Shown in pieces: positions 26,410 through 35,435 of a stretch of 64,000 bases of DNA. The translations under genes and the position numbers were made by a program. Under the pieces are notes generated by a model. The model ran no database searches and was not told where the DNA came from. It saw nothing but the letters and a program-made list of their open reading frames with translations. The DNA lies in contig NZ_JAEVYN010000001.1 of NCBI RefSeq assembly GCF_016807185.1, positions 2,010,161 to 2,074,160 on the forward strand, read 5' to 3'. Numbering within the stretch: the first letter of the stretch is position 1; the number at the start of each line of letters is the position of its first letter. Source of the stretch: Leptolyngbya sp. Cla-17. GTDB lineage: Bacteria; Cyanobacteriota; Cyanobacteriia; Leptolyngbyales; Leptolyngbyaceae.

Positions 26410-27018
26410 TTACGCCTGCCGAGAGTAATACTCAACCACTAACAGTTCATTAATTTGCAGGGCAATCCATTCACGTTCGATAAGGCTATTAACCTTACCT
26501 TGCATTTTGGCTTTATCGAATTCTAAATGGCTAGGCAGATTTGCTAACCCAGGATATAGCAGGTTTGTTTCAACCATCTTACGAGAGCGCTCGTTGTCTC
26601 TCACGCCAATAGCTTCACCTGCACGGCACTGATAGCTGGCAATATCCACTACACGCCCGTTGACGGTAATATGCCCGTGATTCACCAATTGGCGCGCTGC
26701 GGGAATGGTAGGAGCCATACCTAACCGAAATATCGTATTGTCCAAACGCATTTCTAGCAGTTGAAGCAGCGCTTCCCCTGTGGAACCGACTTTACGACGT
26801 GCTTTACGAACATAACCTAGCAATTGACGTTCGCTTAACCCATAGTTAAAGCGAAGCTTTTGCTTTTCCTCCAAACGTACTGCATATTCAGAACGCTTTT
26901 TGCGTGCCTGACCATGCTGACCAGGTGGATATGCCCGTCGGGGTGCTTTGCGCGTTAAACCAGGCAGATCTCCCAGGCGGCGCACAATTCGGAGGCGCGG
27001 ACCTCTATATCGCGACAT
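26410..27018 (-). CDS. rpsD: 30S ribosomal protein S4
   Basis: Primary 16S rRNA-binding protein that starts assembly of the 30S body, 202 residues. It has MSRYRGPRLRIVRRLGDLPGLT, the PGQHGQARKKRSEYAVRLEEKQKLRFNYGL block, and an S4 domain with RLDNTIFRLGMAPTIPAARQLVNHGHITVNGRVVDI. A stand-alone gene with its own terminator, as in other cyanobacteria. It is divergent from yidD. Confidence 0.98.
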   Translation of the reverse strand: MSRYRGPRLRIVRRLGDLPGLTRKAPRRAYPPGQHGQARKKRSEYAVRLEEKQKLRFNYGLSERQLLGYVRKARRKVGSTGEALLQLLEMRLDNTIFRLGMAPTIPAARQLVNHGHITVNGRVVDIASYQCRAGEAIGVRDNERSRKMVETNLLYPGLANLPSHLEFDKAKMQGKVNSLIEREWIALQINELLVVEYYSRQA

Positions 27019-27138
27019 TTACCTTCCTCTGAAAATCGAAAACTAGACAAGACTCCTTATCATACGCGATTGGGAAACAGGATGGAAGCCCTTGAGCAAT
27101 TTTCTTGATTGATTGCAGGATTCTTTTAGAATAAGAGC

Positions 27139-27399
27139 ATGAAACAAGTTTTGATTAAGGCGATTCGCGGTTACCAGGTCGGGCTTTCACCACTCCTGCC
27201 CCCTACATGCCGCTTCCAACCCACCTGCTCTGAGTACGCGATCGCAGCGATCGCCAATCATGGGGTGCTAAAGGGAAGCTGGTTAAGCACCCGTCGGATT
27301 TGCCGTTGTCATCCCTTCCATCCTGGTGGATATGATCCGGTTCCTCCGGTTGCCGCGCCACTTTCTCAATCGCCGAATCAATCAGAGACTCTACCGTGA
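27139..27399 (+). CDS. yidD: membrane protein insertion efficiency factor YidD
   Basis: An 86-residue protein that assists YidC-dependent membrane insertion in other bacteria. It has the complete family pattern: IRGYQVGLSPLLPPTCRFQPTCSEYA, then RRICRCHPFHPGGYDPVP. The Cys residues are conserved. In most bacteria yidD sits in the rpmH-rnpA-yidC cluster. Here it stands apart and its stop codon overlaps the GTG start of the following peptidase gene by 4 bp (GTGA), which suggests translational coupling. Confidence 0.95.
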   Translation: MKQVLIKAIRGYQVGLSPLLPPTCRFQPTCSEYAIAAIANHGVLKGSWLSTRRICRCHPFHPGGYDPVPPVAAPLSQSPNQSETLP

Positions 27400-28130
27400 A
27401 GCCCCATTACTCCATTCCTATTGCAGAGTGTGGCGAACCATTGGTGCCCATTCCTTTAGAACAATTTGCTTGGGTATCGCCTCATCCTTATATGGCACTG
27501 GGTGCGACCTACGGAGATCGATCGCCATTCTTTGTGCGTCAAACTGTTCTGAAGCGTTTAAGGAAGGCTCAATATTATTTGCAAAAACAGCGCTCTGGCT
27601 GGCGGCTGCAAATTTTTGATGTCTATCGACCGCTGAGCGTGCAGCAGTTTATGGTGGATTACACGTTTCAAGCAGTGGCAGCCAAAGCTGGGTTAGAAAC
27701 CACCATAATGACCGAGGCTAAGCGCCAAGAAGTTCTGGAGCAGGTGTATGAATTTTGGGCAGCACCGCTAGTTGATCCCGCGACTCCGCCTCCCCACAGC
27801 ACGGGAGCCGCGATCGACCTGACGCTGGTTAATGAGATAGGTAAGCCAGTCGAAATGGGATCGGTAATTGATGAGTTGTCGTCGCGTTCCTATCCCAACT
27901 ACTTTGCTAACAATGTTGGCATGGATGATCAACGCTATCATTCTCATCGAGAATTGCTATGTCAAAGTATGGAAGCGGCTGGTTTTTTGCGGCATCCGAA
28001 GGAATGGTGGCATTTTTCCTATGGGGATCAGCTATGGGCTTGGTTATATCGGCAAGCAAATTCTGATGGTTTGGCTGAGCCAGCGATCGCTCACTATGGC
28101 CAGGTAGAAGAGACAGCTAGATCTATCTAA
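27396..28130 (+). CDS. D-alanyl-D-alanine dipeptidase (VanX/DdpX family)
   Basis: Zinc peptidase of the M15D family, 244 residues. The zinc and catalytic motifs are complete: PPHSTGAAIDLTL with His134 and Asp141, and EWWHFSYG with Glu203 and His206. FDVYRPLSVQQF matches the substrate-binding strand with its Arg. Family members cleave D-Ala-D-Ala or related dipeptides. In an organism without vancomycin genes a role in wall turnover or D-Ala recycling is likely. No signal peptide is visible, so it should be cytoplasmic. It starts at GTG overlapping the yidD stop. Confidence 0.9.
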   Translation: MKPHYSIPIAECGEPLVPIPLEQFAWVSPHPYMALGATYGDRSPFFVRQTVLKRLRKAQYYLQKQRSGWRLQIFDVYRPLSVQQFMVDYTFQAVAAKAGLETTIMTEAKRQEVLEQVYEFWAAPLVDPATPPPHSTGAAIDLTLVNEIGKPVEMGSVIDELSSRSYPNYFANNVGMDDQRYHSHRELLCQSMEAAGFLRHPKEWWHFSYGDQLWAWLYRQANSDGLAEPAIAHYGQVEETARSI

Positions 28131-28228
28131 AGAATGGGACGAAAATCAGTCTTGCAGCCGATGAATTGGTATATTCAACCCAATATGCTGTAGAGCATTC
28201 GATGAATTTGAGTTAAGGGGTATATGAA

Positions 28229-28432
28229 ATGAATCTATTATTAGCAGTTGCGACAAGTGCTGGCGAGCGTTTTCCGACAGCGTTTACGGCAGTCTATGTT
28301 GTTGGTTTTATAGCGGCTGTGACAATTGGCTCCGTCGCTTGGTACAACGCTAAGCGTCCTGTTGGCTGGGAAAGCAAGGAGCGACCCGAAGTGGTTCCCG
28401 AAGTGAAAGACACTGAAAATCCAGGCGTTTAA
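28229..28432 (+). CDS. small thylakoid-type membrane protein, Psb35-like
   Basis: A 67-residue protein with one transmembrane helix (FTAVYVVGFIAAVTIGSVAWY) followed by the hydrophilic tail NAKRPVGWESKERPEVVP. From memory this matches the cyanobacterial Psb35 family, a photosystem II accessory subunit associated with CP47, but I could not align it here. AAGGGG lies upstream of the ATG. It is a single gene convergent with the TerB-like gene. The assignment is tentative; that it is a conserved membrane microprotein is more certain. Confidence 0.6.
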   Translation: MNLLLAVATSAGERFPTAFTAVYVVGFIAAVTIGSVAWYNAKRPVGWESKERPEVVPEVKDTENPGV

Positions 28433-28460
28433 AGTAGCCTGCTAAGTGGAGATCATAGTG

Positions 28461-28880
28461 CTATTCCAACTTGGAAATCCAGCGTTTATAAACGCTGCGA
28501 ATCGCAGATAGGACAGCATTGCTTGACTGATCTCCGCTCTTACCGGTCGGGGCGAAAGACTGTAATTCTGTGAGTAGCTTGGCTTCTTCAGTGTCAACTG
28601 TGCCATCGCTATAGATTAAGCCGCTGACGGCTTCTAAGAGTTGTTGGCATTCTTCAAAACTGGGGCGATCGCCCAGATATTGCTTAACCCATTCGTAGCA
28701 TTCGCTGGGTTTTACCGAGGTAAATTCGTGGAGTAAAGGCTGAATTTCCGCTTCATCAGCAACTCCTTTTTCGAGAGCAATACGGTTGAGATATTCCCGC
28801 TCTTCAGGTTGAATTTTTCCGTCGATCCAGGCAGTTCCAATCAAAATTTTGACCAAATTTATAACGCTTTTGTCTGTCAT
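28461..28880 (-). CDS. TerB-like helical protein
   Basis: A 139-residue all-helical protein with the TerB pattern repeated in two halves: LIGTAWIDGKIQPEEREYLNRIA near the start and GLIYSDGTVDTEEAKLLTEL later. In each, a DG turn with acidic residues may bind a divalent cation. TerB homologues occur in tellurite resistance operons, but single copies like this are common in cyanobacteria and their role is unknown. No other ter genes are near. Confidence 0.8.
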   Translation of the reverse strand: MTDKSVINLVKILIGTAWIDGKIQPEEREYLNRIALEKGVADEAEIQPLLHEFTSVKPSECYEWVKQYLGDRPSFEECQQLLEAVSGLIYSDGTVDTEEAKLLTELQSFAPTGKSGDQSSNAVLSAIRSVYKRWISKLE

Positions 28881-29024
28881 CTTTTTTGTCTCTGAGAACT
28901 TCGCTTAACAGAAAGGGATGAGTAATTTGAGAGCACATCCCATCATCGCTCACCATACGCTATGGGGTCGTGACAAAGAGAACTATCAAGTTATTTGTCA
29001 CATTTTTTGTTTGGAATTAGAATA

Positions 29025-30347
29025 TCACCGACTGAGTTGTGCCATAAAAAATCCATCCATGGAATGTTGATAGGGCAAAACTTTGATCCATCCAGCTGAT
29101 GAAACAAATCTAGAGGCAGGAAAATCAATAATGGGTTGCAATTTCCAGTCGGGATGGGTTGTTAAAAAGTGTTGAATTTGATTTTCATTTTCTGCGGGGT
29201 GCAGGGTGCATGTGGCATATACTAATACGCCATGAGGCTTAACCCATGTTGCTGCTTGATTGAGCAATTCGGCTTGCAAGGTTGCCAAATCTTGAACAGT
29301 TGTGGGAGTTTGTCGCCAGCGGGCATCGGCATGGCGATGTAAGGTACCTAAGCCAGAACAGGGCGCATCTACCAATACTCGATCTGCTTGATTGGTATGC
29401 GTTAGGGCACGGCTGTCGGCAGCTTCAACTTGAATAGAATGCAACCCCAAGCGATCGCAGTTTTGCTGCACTTTTTTTAAGCGAGATGGGGTTTTATCAT
29501 AGGCGTATACCACCCCGCTATCGCCCATCAATTCTGCTAGGTGGGTTGATTTTCCGCCCGGTGCGGCACAGGCATCAATCACCGTTTCGCCCGGTTGTGG
29601 ATTGACGCAATGGCTGACCAATTGAGCGCTCCAATCCTGCACCATCCACCAGCCCTCCTCAAAACCAGGTAGATTGCGAATAGCACCCGCATGATTGACC
29701 AACCGTAGTGCTTGCGGCAAAACGGCCGATCGCTCTACCAAAACTCCCGACTCCTGCATTGCCGCTTCTACCTGCTCAATGGATGCCCTTAAAGGATTAA
29801 CCCGCAAATCAATACGGGGCGATTGATTCATCCAATCACACAGTTTTTCGGTGTTCTCTAGCCCAAATTGCGCTTGCCACACTTCCACAATCCAATCGGG
29901 ATAGCTGTACAAAACGGCTAAGCGTTGAATGGGATCGCTGGGAAGTTGTAGCGAATCAGATGCCAAAAGCCGGATATATTGCCGCAAGATGCCATTGACT
30001 ACCCCTGCAAGTCCGGCAAATCCATTACTTTTTGCAAGTTCTACCGATGTATTGACAGCGGCTGAGGGGGGCACGTGGGTAAGATACCGAAGCTGGTAAA
30101 GCCCCAAATGGAGAATTAAGCGGAGATTAGGCGGTTGGCGATCGCTCTGCTTTTTGCCCAGTTGCGTGATCAGAGCATCTAAAGTCCGCTGCCGCCGAAC
30201 GCTGCCATAGACCAATTCCGTTGCCAACCGTTTATCGGGTTCGCTCAGATCTTGTTGCAGGGTTTTTGCCAGCACATCATCGGCAAAACCGCCGCGACTG
30301 ATAGCCTGAAGTGCTAAAAATGCTTGTTGACGTGGATCTTGAGCCAC
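29025..30347 (-). CDS. rsmB: 16S rRNA (cytosine-967-C5)-methyltransferase
   Basis: A 440-residue protein with an N-terminal NusB-like domain (residues 1-~140) followed by the RsmB catalytic domain. The SAM site is AAPGGKSTHLAELM, and the two catalytic cysteines sit in VDAPCSGLGTL and VYATCTLHPAENE. It probably starts at GTG 30345-30347, whose first base is the last base of the ftsZ TAG stop, so the two genes overlap by one nucleotide and are likely translationally coupled. Confidence 0.94.
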   Translation of the reverse strand: MAQDPRQQAFLALQAISRGGFADDVLAKTLQQDLSEPDKRLATELVYGSVRRQRTLDALITQLGKKQSDRQPPNLRLILHLGLYQLRYLTHVPPSAAVNTSVELAKSNGFAGLAGVVNGILRQYIRLLASDSLQLPSDPIQRLAVLYSYPDWIVEVWQAQFGLENTEKLCDWMNQSPRIDLRVNPLRASIEQVEAAMQESGVLVERSAVLPQALRLVNHAGAIRNLPGFEEGWWMVQDWSAQLVSHCVNPQPGETVIDACAAPGGKSTHLAELMGDSGVVYAYDKTPSRLKKVQQNCDRLGLHSIQVEAADSRALTHTNQADRVLVDAPCSGLGTLHRHADARWRQTPTTVQDLATLQAELLNQAATWVKPHGVLVYATCTLHPAENENQIQHFLTTHPDWKLQPIIDFPASRFVSSAGWIKVLPYQHSMDGFFMAQLSR

Positions 30348-31624
30348 TAGCGAGGGGGACGACGACGCTGGAGGAACTCAGGAATATCCAACCCAGTCAT
30401 TGGAGGTTTCGCCTTTGGTTCTGCTGGAATGGCAGCAGGTGGAACGGCAGGCGAACTCATGGGACGTTTCAGAGCAGAGGGTTTAGCAGTCTGAGTCTGA
30501 CGCACTTGGGGTTCCCCAGTGAAACCAGTGGCAATCACCGTAATCCGCAGTTCTCCTTGCAGCCGTTCATCAATCACCGCACCAAAAATAATATTGGCAT
30601 TTGGATCAACCACTTCATAGATAATTTCAGCCGCTGCATTGACTTCGTGCAACGTTAGATCAGTGCCGCCAGTGATATTAAAGACAACTCCACGGGCACC
30701 GTCGATTGATGACTCCAGCAATGGGGAGGAGATAGATGCCATTGCTGCTTCTCTAGCCCTAGATTTGCCTGTACCTACGCCAATCCCCATCAATGCCGAT
30801 CCGGCATCTGCCATCACTGCTCTCACATCGGCAAAGTCAACGTTGACCAATCCAGGAATAGTAATGATGTCTGAAATCCCTTGGACTCCTTGCCGAAGAA
30901 TGTCATCTGCGGTACGGAACGCCTCTTGCACAGGGGTTTGCTCAGAAATCACCGTCAAAAGTTTATCATTTGGAATGATGATTAAGGTATCTACTCGGCT
31001 TTGGAGGGCCGCAATACCTTCCTCTGCTTGACTGGTGCGGCGGCGACCTTCAAAAGTAAAAGGGCGAGTGACGACCCCAACGGTTAAGGCTCCCAGTTCT
31101 TTGGCAACTTCTGCCACCACAGGGGCAGCACCCGTTCCTGTGCCACCGCCCATACCAGCAGTAATAAATACTAAATCAGAATTTTCGAGGGCTGCTGCAA
31201 TTTCATCTCGCGATTCTTCGGCCGCCTTTTGCCCAATAGCTGGGTTTCCGCCTGCGCCTAAGCCTCTCGTGAGCTTTTGCCCTACTTGCAAGCATTTTGA
31301 AGCGGAAGATTGAACAAGTGCTTGGGAATCGGTGTTAACCGTCCAAAACTCAACTCCCACAACCTCACTGGCGATCATCCGATTTACAGCATTACCGCCA
31401 CCACCGCCTACTCCAATGACTTTAATCTTTGCCACGCTACCAGGCACAATGTCATTACTCCTGTATTCGTCTCTAGACAACCCTTTTACATCATTAGATT
31501 GGTTCATATGATTACCGGAGTTGGTGAATGGGCTTGCAGGAGCGATCGCCCGTAAAAAGTTGGGCTGTCCTTCAGGAGAAATAGTGTTTCCGTGGGCATT
31601 TTCTAAGCCATTGTTAAGTGTCAT
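30347..31624 (-). CDS. ftsZ: cell division protein FtsZ
   Basis: Tubulin-like GTPase that forms the division ring. It has the GVGGGGGNAVNRMI loop, the tubulin signature GGGTGTGAAP, the T7 loop with NVDFADVRAVM, and the C-terminal peptide DIPEFLQRRR that binds membrane tethers. A ~55-residue variable extension precedes the GTPase domain, as is common in cyanobacteria. ATG 31624 was chosen; a TTG 15 nt upstream is also open. It lies downstream of ftsQ and overlaps rsmB by 1 bp, so ftsQ-ftsZ-rsmB form a cluster. Confidence 0.97.
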   Translation of the reverse strand: MTLNNGLENAHGNTISPEGQPNFLRAIAPASPFTNSGNHMNQSNDVKGLSRDEYRSNDIVPGSVAKIKVIGVGGGGGNAVNRMIASEVVGVEFWTVNTDSQALVQSSASKCLQVGQKLTRGLGAGGNPAIGQKAAEESRDEIAAALENSDLVFITAGMGGGTGTGAAPVVAEVAKELGALTVGVVTRPFTFEGRRRTSQAEEGIAALQSRVDTLIIIPNDKLLTVISEQTPVQEAFRTADDILRQGVQGISDIITIPGLVNVDFADVRAVMADAGSALMGIGVGTGKSRAREAAMASISSPLLESSIDGARGVVFNITGGTDLTLHEVNAAAEIIYEVVDPNANIIFGAVIDERLQGELRITVIATGFTGEPQVRQTQTAKPSALKRPMSSPAVPPAAIPAEPKAKPPMTGLDIPEFLQRRRPPR

Positions 31625-31837
31625 TGGAATAGCAGGCAATTTAACAATAAATATAGATGAAATTTGAGTGGATTAAATACAAAATCGAGGCTTCCAAAGC
31701 TGACTCTAACCAACTATAAAGGAACTTGTTTGAAAAACCAATCTTGCTAAAGAGCTTATGATAGCGTGAAATGTCCCCGTTGCTTGAGTACATTAAATTG
31801 CCTGGCAGAACACGTTGCTATCGGTTTTCTGAACCAC

Positions 31838-32704
31838 TCAAGGGCTATCTGGTTTAACAGAACCTTTTGATCCAGATGTTTGAATAAATGGTGAGTCTGG
31901 ATTTCTTAAGTCAATGTAAGCGACTTGATCAAGACTAACTTGATTAGGAAGTTTGCGCATGCGATCGAGGGTTTTAATTTGTTCAGAAAATTGCATTCCA
32001 TAAGGACCTAGATGAATCGTTCCTAATTCAGTTTTTAGGATTAAGTTTGCTGGATTCTGAAAATCAAGTTCCGTAATTTTGATTGGGCTTCGGCTGATTT
32101 CCCGATACAGCGTAGACCAGTTACGACGATAGTGTTCTGGATTCCCAATTACTTTAAGGCTTGGCAGCTTAATGGACTGTTGGATGAGAGTGTAGTTTTC
32201 TAGCGGTAGCCGCATTCCATTCTCATCTAACAATCCAATTTTGGCGGCAGTGTCTTTGCTTTTGATAGAGTTTTGAGATAGCAATTGAATATCACTGGTG
32301 TTGGCTAGAACGATCGCAACGGGATAACGTTCTACAACTCGGATAGTCAGGCTTGGTGGAAATAGCTGCCGGTTCACTACCACATCTGAGATTGGGGCTT
32401 TTGTTTTTAACTCTTTTGCGATCGCTTCAGGTTTCAACTGCAACAGCGATTGGGGGTAAGCGATGGGAACTAGCGAGCGTAAAGCCTGCGATGGAATCAA
32501 TCGATTACCTTCTACCTTAATTTGCTCAGGCTTGCGAATCAACCAAATGGGTAGCGTTGTCACCCAAACCAATCCCCCTGCTAATGCTGTGACCGTTAAT
32601 CCTCGCCACAGTGCCTGAAATAAGCGCACACGACGTTGACGACGTAGCCGTTGCCGCCGTTGGATTAAATCCACTTGTGAGGGAGAAGTAAAATTACCAG
32701 CCAT
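31838..32704 (-). CDS. ftsQ: FtsQ-type POTRA domain division protein
   Basis: A bitopic membrane protein of about 288 residues. It has an Arg-rich cytoplasmic tail (QRRQRLRRQRR), one transmembrane helix (VTALAGGLVWVTTLPIWLI) and a POTRA domain (IKVEGNRLIPSQALRSLVP), then the FtsQ/DivIB beta domain. It links early and late divisome parts by binding FtsL/FtsB-type proteins. ATG 32704 was chosen over TTG 32713. Position directly before ftsZ is the conserved cyanobacterial arrangement. Confidence 0.9.
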   Translation of the reverse strand: MAGNFTSPSQVDLIQRRQRLRRQRRVRLFQALWRGLTVTALAGGLVWVTTLPIWLIRKPEQIKVEGNRLIPSQALRSLVPIAYPQSLLQLKPEAIAKELKTKAPISDVVVNRQLFPPSLTIRVVERYPVAIVLANTSDIQLLSQNSIKSKDTAAKIGLLDENGMRLPLENYTLIQQSIKLPSLKVIGNPEHYRRNWSTLYREISRSPIKITELDFQNPANLILKTELGTIHLGPYGMQFSEQIKTLDRMRKLPNQVSLDQVAYIDLRNPDSPFIQTSGSKGSVKPDSP

Positions 32705-32885
32705 CCAACTCAATTAAACCAGTGCTACTTGCAGGAACTAGCCTCTTAACATAGTCGAATTTTGTAAATTTGTAGAGCAAACTTACGACGGATTTGGGTT
32801 GTCTGATGCTAAAGGATATCCCAAAAGCCTAAACAAGGCTAATTAAGAACCGTTACAGGATTGCGATCGCTTCTCAGAAATTCTC

Positions 32886-33320
32886 TCATCCTGCTAACTC
32901 TTGTAGCTGATTGGCGACTCGTTCACCAAATTCGGGATCAGTGTTGGCTAGTCCTAGTAGTTGCAAATATTCTTGACGAGTTAAGCCCGCAGTCTCAATG
33001 ATTGCCAATGCTTCGGCTTCAATCTCCTGCTCCAAACGGCGTGATTCTGCATTGCCCTCAGTGCTTTGCAACTCTCCTTCTCGTCTTTCTATCAGTTTGA
33101 CGACTTGAAGACAGGCTCGAACAAACTGGTTGACTTTTTCAGAGGGAATATTGCCAGGATCCAGGTTGGGACGAGTGATGAGCGGTTGCTCAAGAATTTG
33201 TTCAGGCAGTTTAGGAAGATTAGCTGCAAATCCGCTAGAACTCAGGAATATGCTGCTAGCGATCGCACATAGCATGACATAAAGAATCGTTTTCAGCGAT
33301 CTGTGAACAGCTTGCCACAT
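32886..33320 (-). CDS. secreted DUF4168 protein
   Basis: A 144-residue protein with an N-terminal signal peptide (hydrophobic ILYVMLCAIASSIFL, likely cleavage after GFA). A helical DUF4168-like domain follows, with SEKVNQFVRACLQVVKLIERRE and LTRQEYLQLLGLANTDPEFGERV. This domain is common in cyanobacterial and proteobacterial periplasmic proteins of unknown role. No clear Shine-Dalgarno was seen at this start. Probably monocistronic between ftsQ and a membrane protein. Confidence 0.75.
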   Translation of the reverse strand: MWQAVHRSLKTILYVMLCAIASSIFLSSSGFAANLPKLPEQILEQPLITRPNLDPGNIPSEKVNQFVRACLQVVKLIERREGELQSTEGNAESRRLEQEIEAEALAIIETAGLTRQEYLQLLGLANTDPEFGERVANQLQELAG

Positions 33321-33371
33321 GGGAGGTCCAATGGGTAGAAGATACGGAGTTTGAGGTAAGCGTACGTTTGT

Positions 33372-34052
33372 TTAGGTCGGAACTGCGGTTGTTTGAGGCG
33401 TGGCTATTTCAGCAAGTTGGGGGCGAAGTACCAAATAAATCACTGCCCCAAATAAAGGGATGAAAGCGACTGTCCAGAAAATCCGGGCATCCTTCAAACC
33501 TCGTCGTGCCATATCGTCGCCTAGCAACGTTGGAAACAGCAGACACAGCAAGCAAAAATCCAGGCTCATGACGTGGATAAAGCGGCTAGTTTTCCACTGA
33601 AATACAAACTCTTGCCAGTTACCTTGAGTCAATCCATAGGTGAATAGACCCATTGCTGCGATCGCCACCCCAATTCCCAATAAGCGAGAATCGAGTAGCT
33701 TAATCAGCCAGGTCTTTTTACCCACAAACGACGGGTTGGGCTGCCGCAATGCTAAATAGGGCAACAGAGCAAAAGCACCAACTGCAAACGATGCCACTGA
33801 AAATGCCCAAGCAGGTAGACGTTGCCCTCGTCCATCGGTATAGAGAAGACAGGCATACATTACCGGCAGCACGCCCATGATGTTAAATAACGCCACAATC
33901 AGAGGATTGATCCCATCAATTTGTCCTGTGGAAAGACGCTTAATTAAATCTAGAGTGTCTGGTTGATCGGGTGGAGCAAAGTTAAAGGCGTAGATGGTAA
34001 AGGTAAGCCAGAGCAATCCCAGGGCAATTTTTCTAAAGGTAGGCTGGTTCAT
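33372..34052 (-). CDS. conserved multi-spanning membrane protein
   Basis: A 226-residue protein with about six hydrophobic helices. Characteristic stretches are DQPDTLDLIKRLSTGQIDGINPLIVALFNIMGVLP near the N-terminus and FIHVMSLDFCLLCLLFPTLLGDDMARRG near the C-terminus. The second half resembles DUF2834-type membrane segments. I recall related proteins in cyanobacteria and chloroplast-bearing organisms, but no established function. It is divergent from trpD. Confidence 0.75.
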   Translation of the reverse strand: MNQPTFRKIALGLLWLTFTIYAFNFAPPDQPDTLDLIKRLSTGQIDGINPLIVALFNIMGVLPVMYACLLYTDGRGQRLPAWAFSVASFAVGAFALLPYLALRQPNPSFVGKKTWLIKLLDSRLLGIGVAIAAMGLFTYGLTQGNWQEFVFQWKTSRFIHVMSLDFCLLCLLFPTLLGDDMARRGLKDARIFWTVAFIPLFGAVIYLVLRPQLAEIATPQTTAVPT

Positions 34053-34249
34053 GGGTAAGGGGCTAGGAGAACAGGAAGAAGAAAGAGCAGCTAAAATTTA
34101 CAGGGCAATGGAAAAAGATTGAGCTGGATTTTAGAAAAAAGGCAGTGGGCACAACCCTTTTAGTGTAGAAGTTTTTGGGAAATACTTATGATTAGCGCTC
34201 TTTTCCAACTTCTAAATTCCCGTCCCTAGCCCTTCCTCTGATATCATGC

Positions 34250-35368
34250 TTGGTATGCTTTAACCTTAATAAACCTGTGGTGCAAAGTCCTATTCCTCCC
34301 AACTCAGTGCCCTTGCTATTGGATGATGCTGTTATTTGGTCGCAACTATTGCAGCAGCTCCTCGATCTCCAATCGCTTACACCCGACCAAGCCTCTCACC
34401 TGATGCAGGGCTGGCTGGCTAAAGCGATTCCGCCAGTTCTGTCTGGTGCCATTTTGGCGGCCATTCAAATGAAAGGGGTTTCGGCGGCAGAATTGGCAGG
34501 CATGGCGCAGGTTTTGCACCAGCAGTCTTACTCGCTTCCCAGTCTTCACTCTTCACTCCCTACTCCCCTAATCGACACCTGCGGCACGGGTGGAGATGGG
34601 GCTGGCACGTTCAATATTTCAACGGCAGTGGCGTTTGTGGCAGCAGCGGCAGGCATTCCCGTTGCTAAACACGGAAATCGCTCGGCATCGAGTCGAGTTG
34701 GTTCGGCAGATGTGTTGGAAGCGTTAGGCATTCACCTTGGCGCACCTGCCGAAACAATTCAGGCGGCAGTAAATGAAGTGGGCATTACTTTTCTGTTTGC
34801 TCCAGGTTGGCATCCGGCATTGAAAGGAGTGGCAACCCTACGGCGATCGCTGGGTGTGCGGACTGTGTTCAATCTGCTGGGACCATTGGTAAACCCGATG
34901 CGCCCTACAGGACAGGTGATTGGCGTATTTGATCCAGCATTGCTGGAAACGATCGCACAAGCTCTACAGCTATTGGGAACGAAACGGGCGATCGTCCTGC
35001 ATGGACGAGAACGTTTAGATGAGGCAGGTTTAGGCGACGCTACCGATCTTGCCCTGCTATCAAATGGACAGGTTAGTTCGGCAGTTCTCAATCCAGCCGA
35101 ATTGGGCTTAGAAAAAGCACCTCTAAGCGCGATCGCAGGGGGCGACGTGCAGCAAAACGCCGATATTCTCAAAGCTGTTTTGCAAGGAAAAGGCACTCAG
35201 GCTCAGCAAGATGTGGTTGCCCTCAATGCCGCCCTCGCCTTGCAAGTAGGAGAAACCCTTGCTGACTCTGAAAACCCTTACTCTGAGGGCATTATTCACG
35301 CTCAAACAATCCTGCAAAGCGGTGCCGCTTGGGACAAGCTGGAACAATTGATCGAGTTTTTGAAATAG
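34250..35368 (+). CDS. trpD: anthranilate phosphoribosyltransferase
   Basis: Transfers phosphoribose from PRPP to anthranilate. It has the PRPP-binding DTCGTGGDGAGTFNIST, the KHGNRSASSRVGSADVLEALG block, FLFAPGWHPALKGVATLRRSLGVRTVFNLLGPL and the DEAGLGDATD metal site. The start is uncertain: the frame opens at TTG 34250, but GTG 34277 or 34280 may be used; none has a good Shine-Dalgarno. Between the first helical domain and DTCGTGG lies an unusual SLHSSLPTP segment encoded by heptanucleotide repeats (34543-34570). Confidence 0.95.
   Translation: MVCFNLNKPVVQSPIPPNSVPLLLDDAVIWSQLLQQLLDLQSLTPDQASHLMQGWLAKAIPPVLSGAILAAIQMKGVSAAELAGMAQVLHQQSYSLPSLHSSLPTPLIDTCGTGGDGAGTFNISTAVAFVAAAAGIPVAKHGNRSASSRVGSADVLEALGIHLGAPAETIQAAVNEVGITFLFAPGWHPALKGVATLRRSLGVRTVFNLLGPLVNPMRPTGQVIGVFDPALLETIAQALQLLGTKRAIVLHGRERLDEAGLGDATDLALLSNGQVSSAVLNPAELGLEKAPLSAIAGGDVQQNADILKAVLQGKGTQAQQDVVALNAALALQVGETLADSENPYSEGIIHAQTILQSGAAWDKLEQLIEFLK
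34543..34570 (+). repeat. heptanucleotide repeat inside trpD
   Basis: Four consecutive 7-bp units: TCTTCAC, TCTTCAC, TCCCTAC, TCCCCTA. They encode the Ser/Pro-rich insert just before the PRPP-binding loop. The same repeat style occurs at 9786-9827 and 41420-41447. Confidence 0.65.
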
Positions 35369-35435
35369 CTATTTTAGGAAGTAAAGTAGCTCGCAGCGCA
35401 TTTCAAAGATAGTGCTTCAGAAAGCCATCGCTTTT

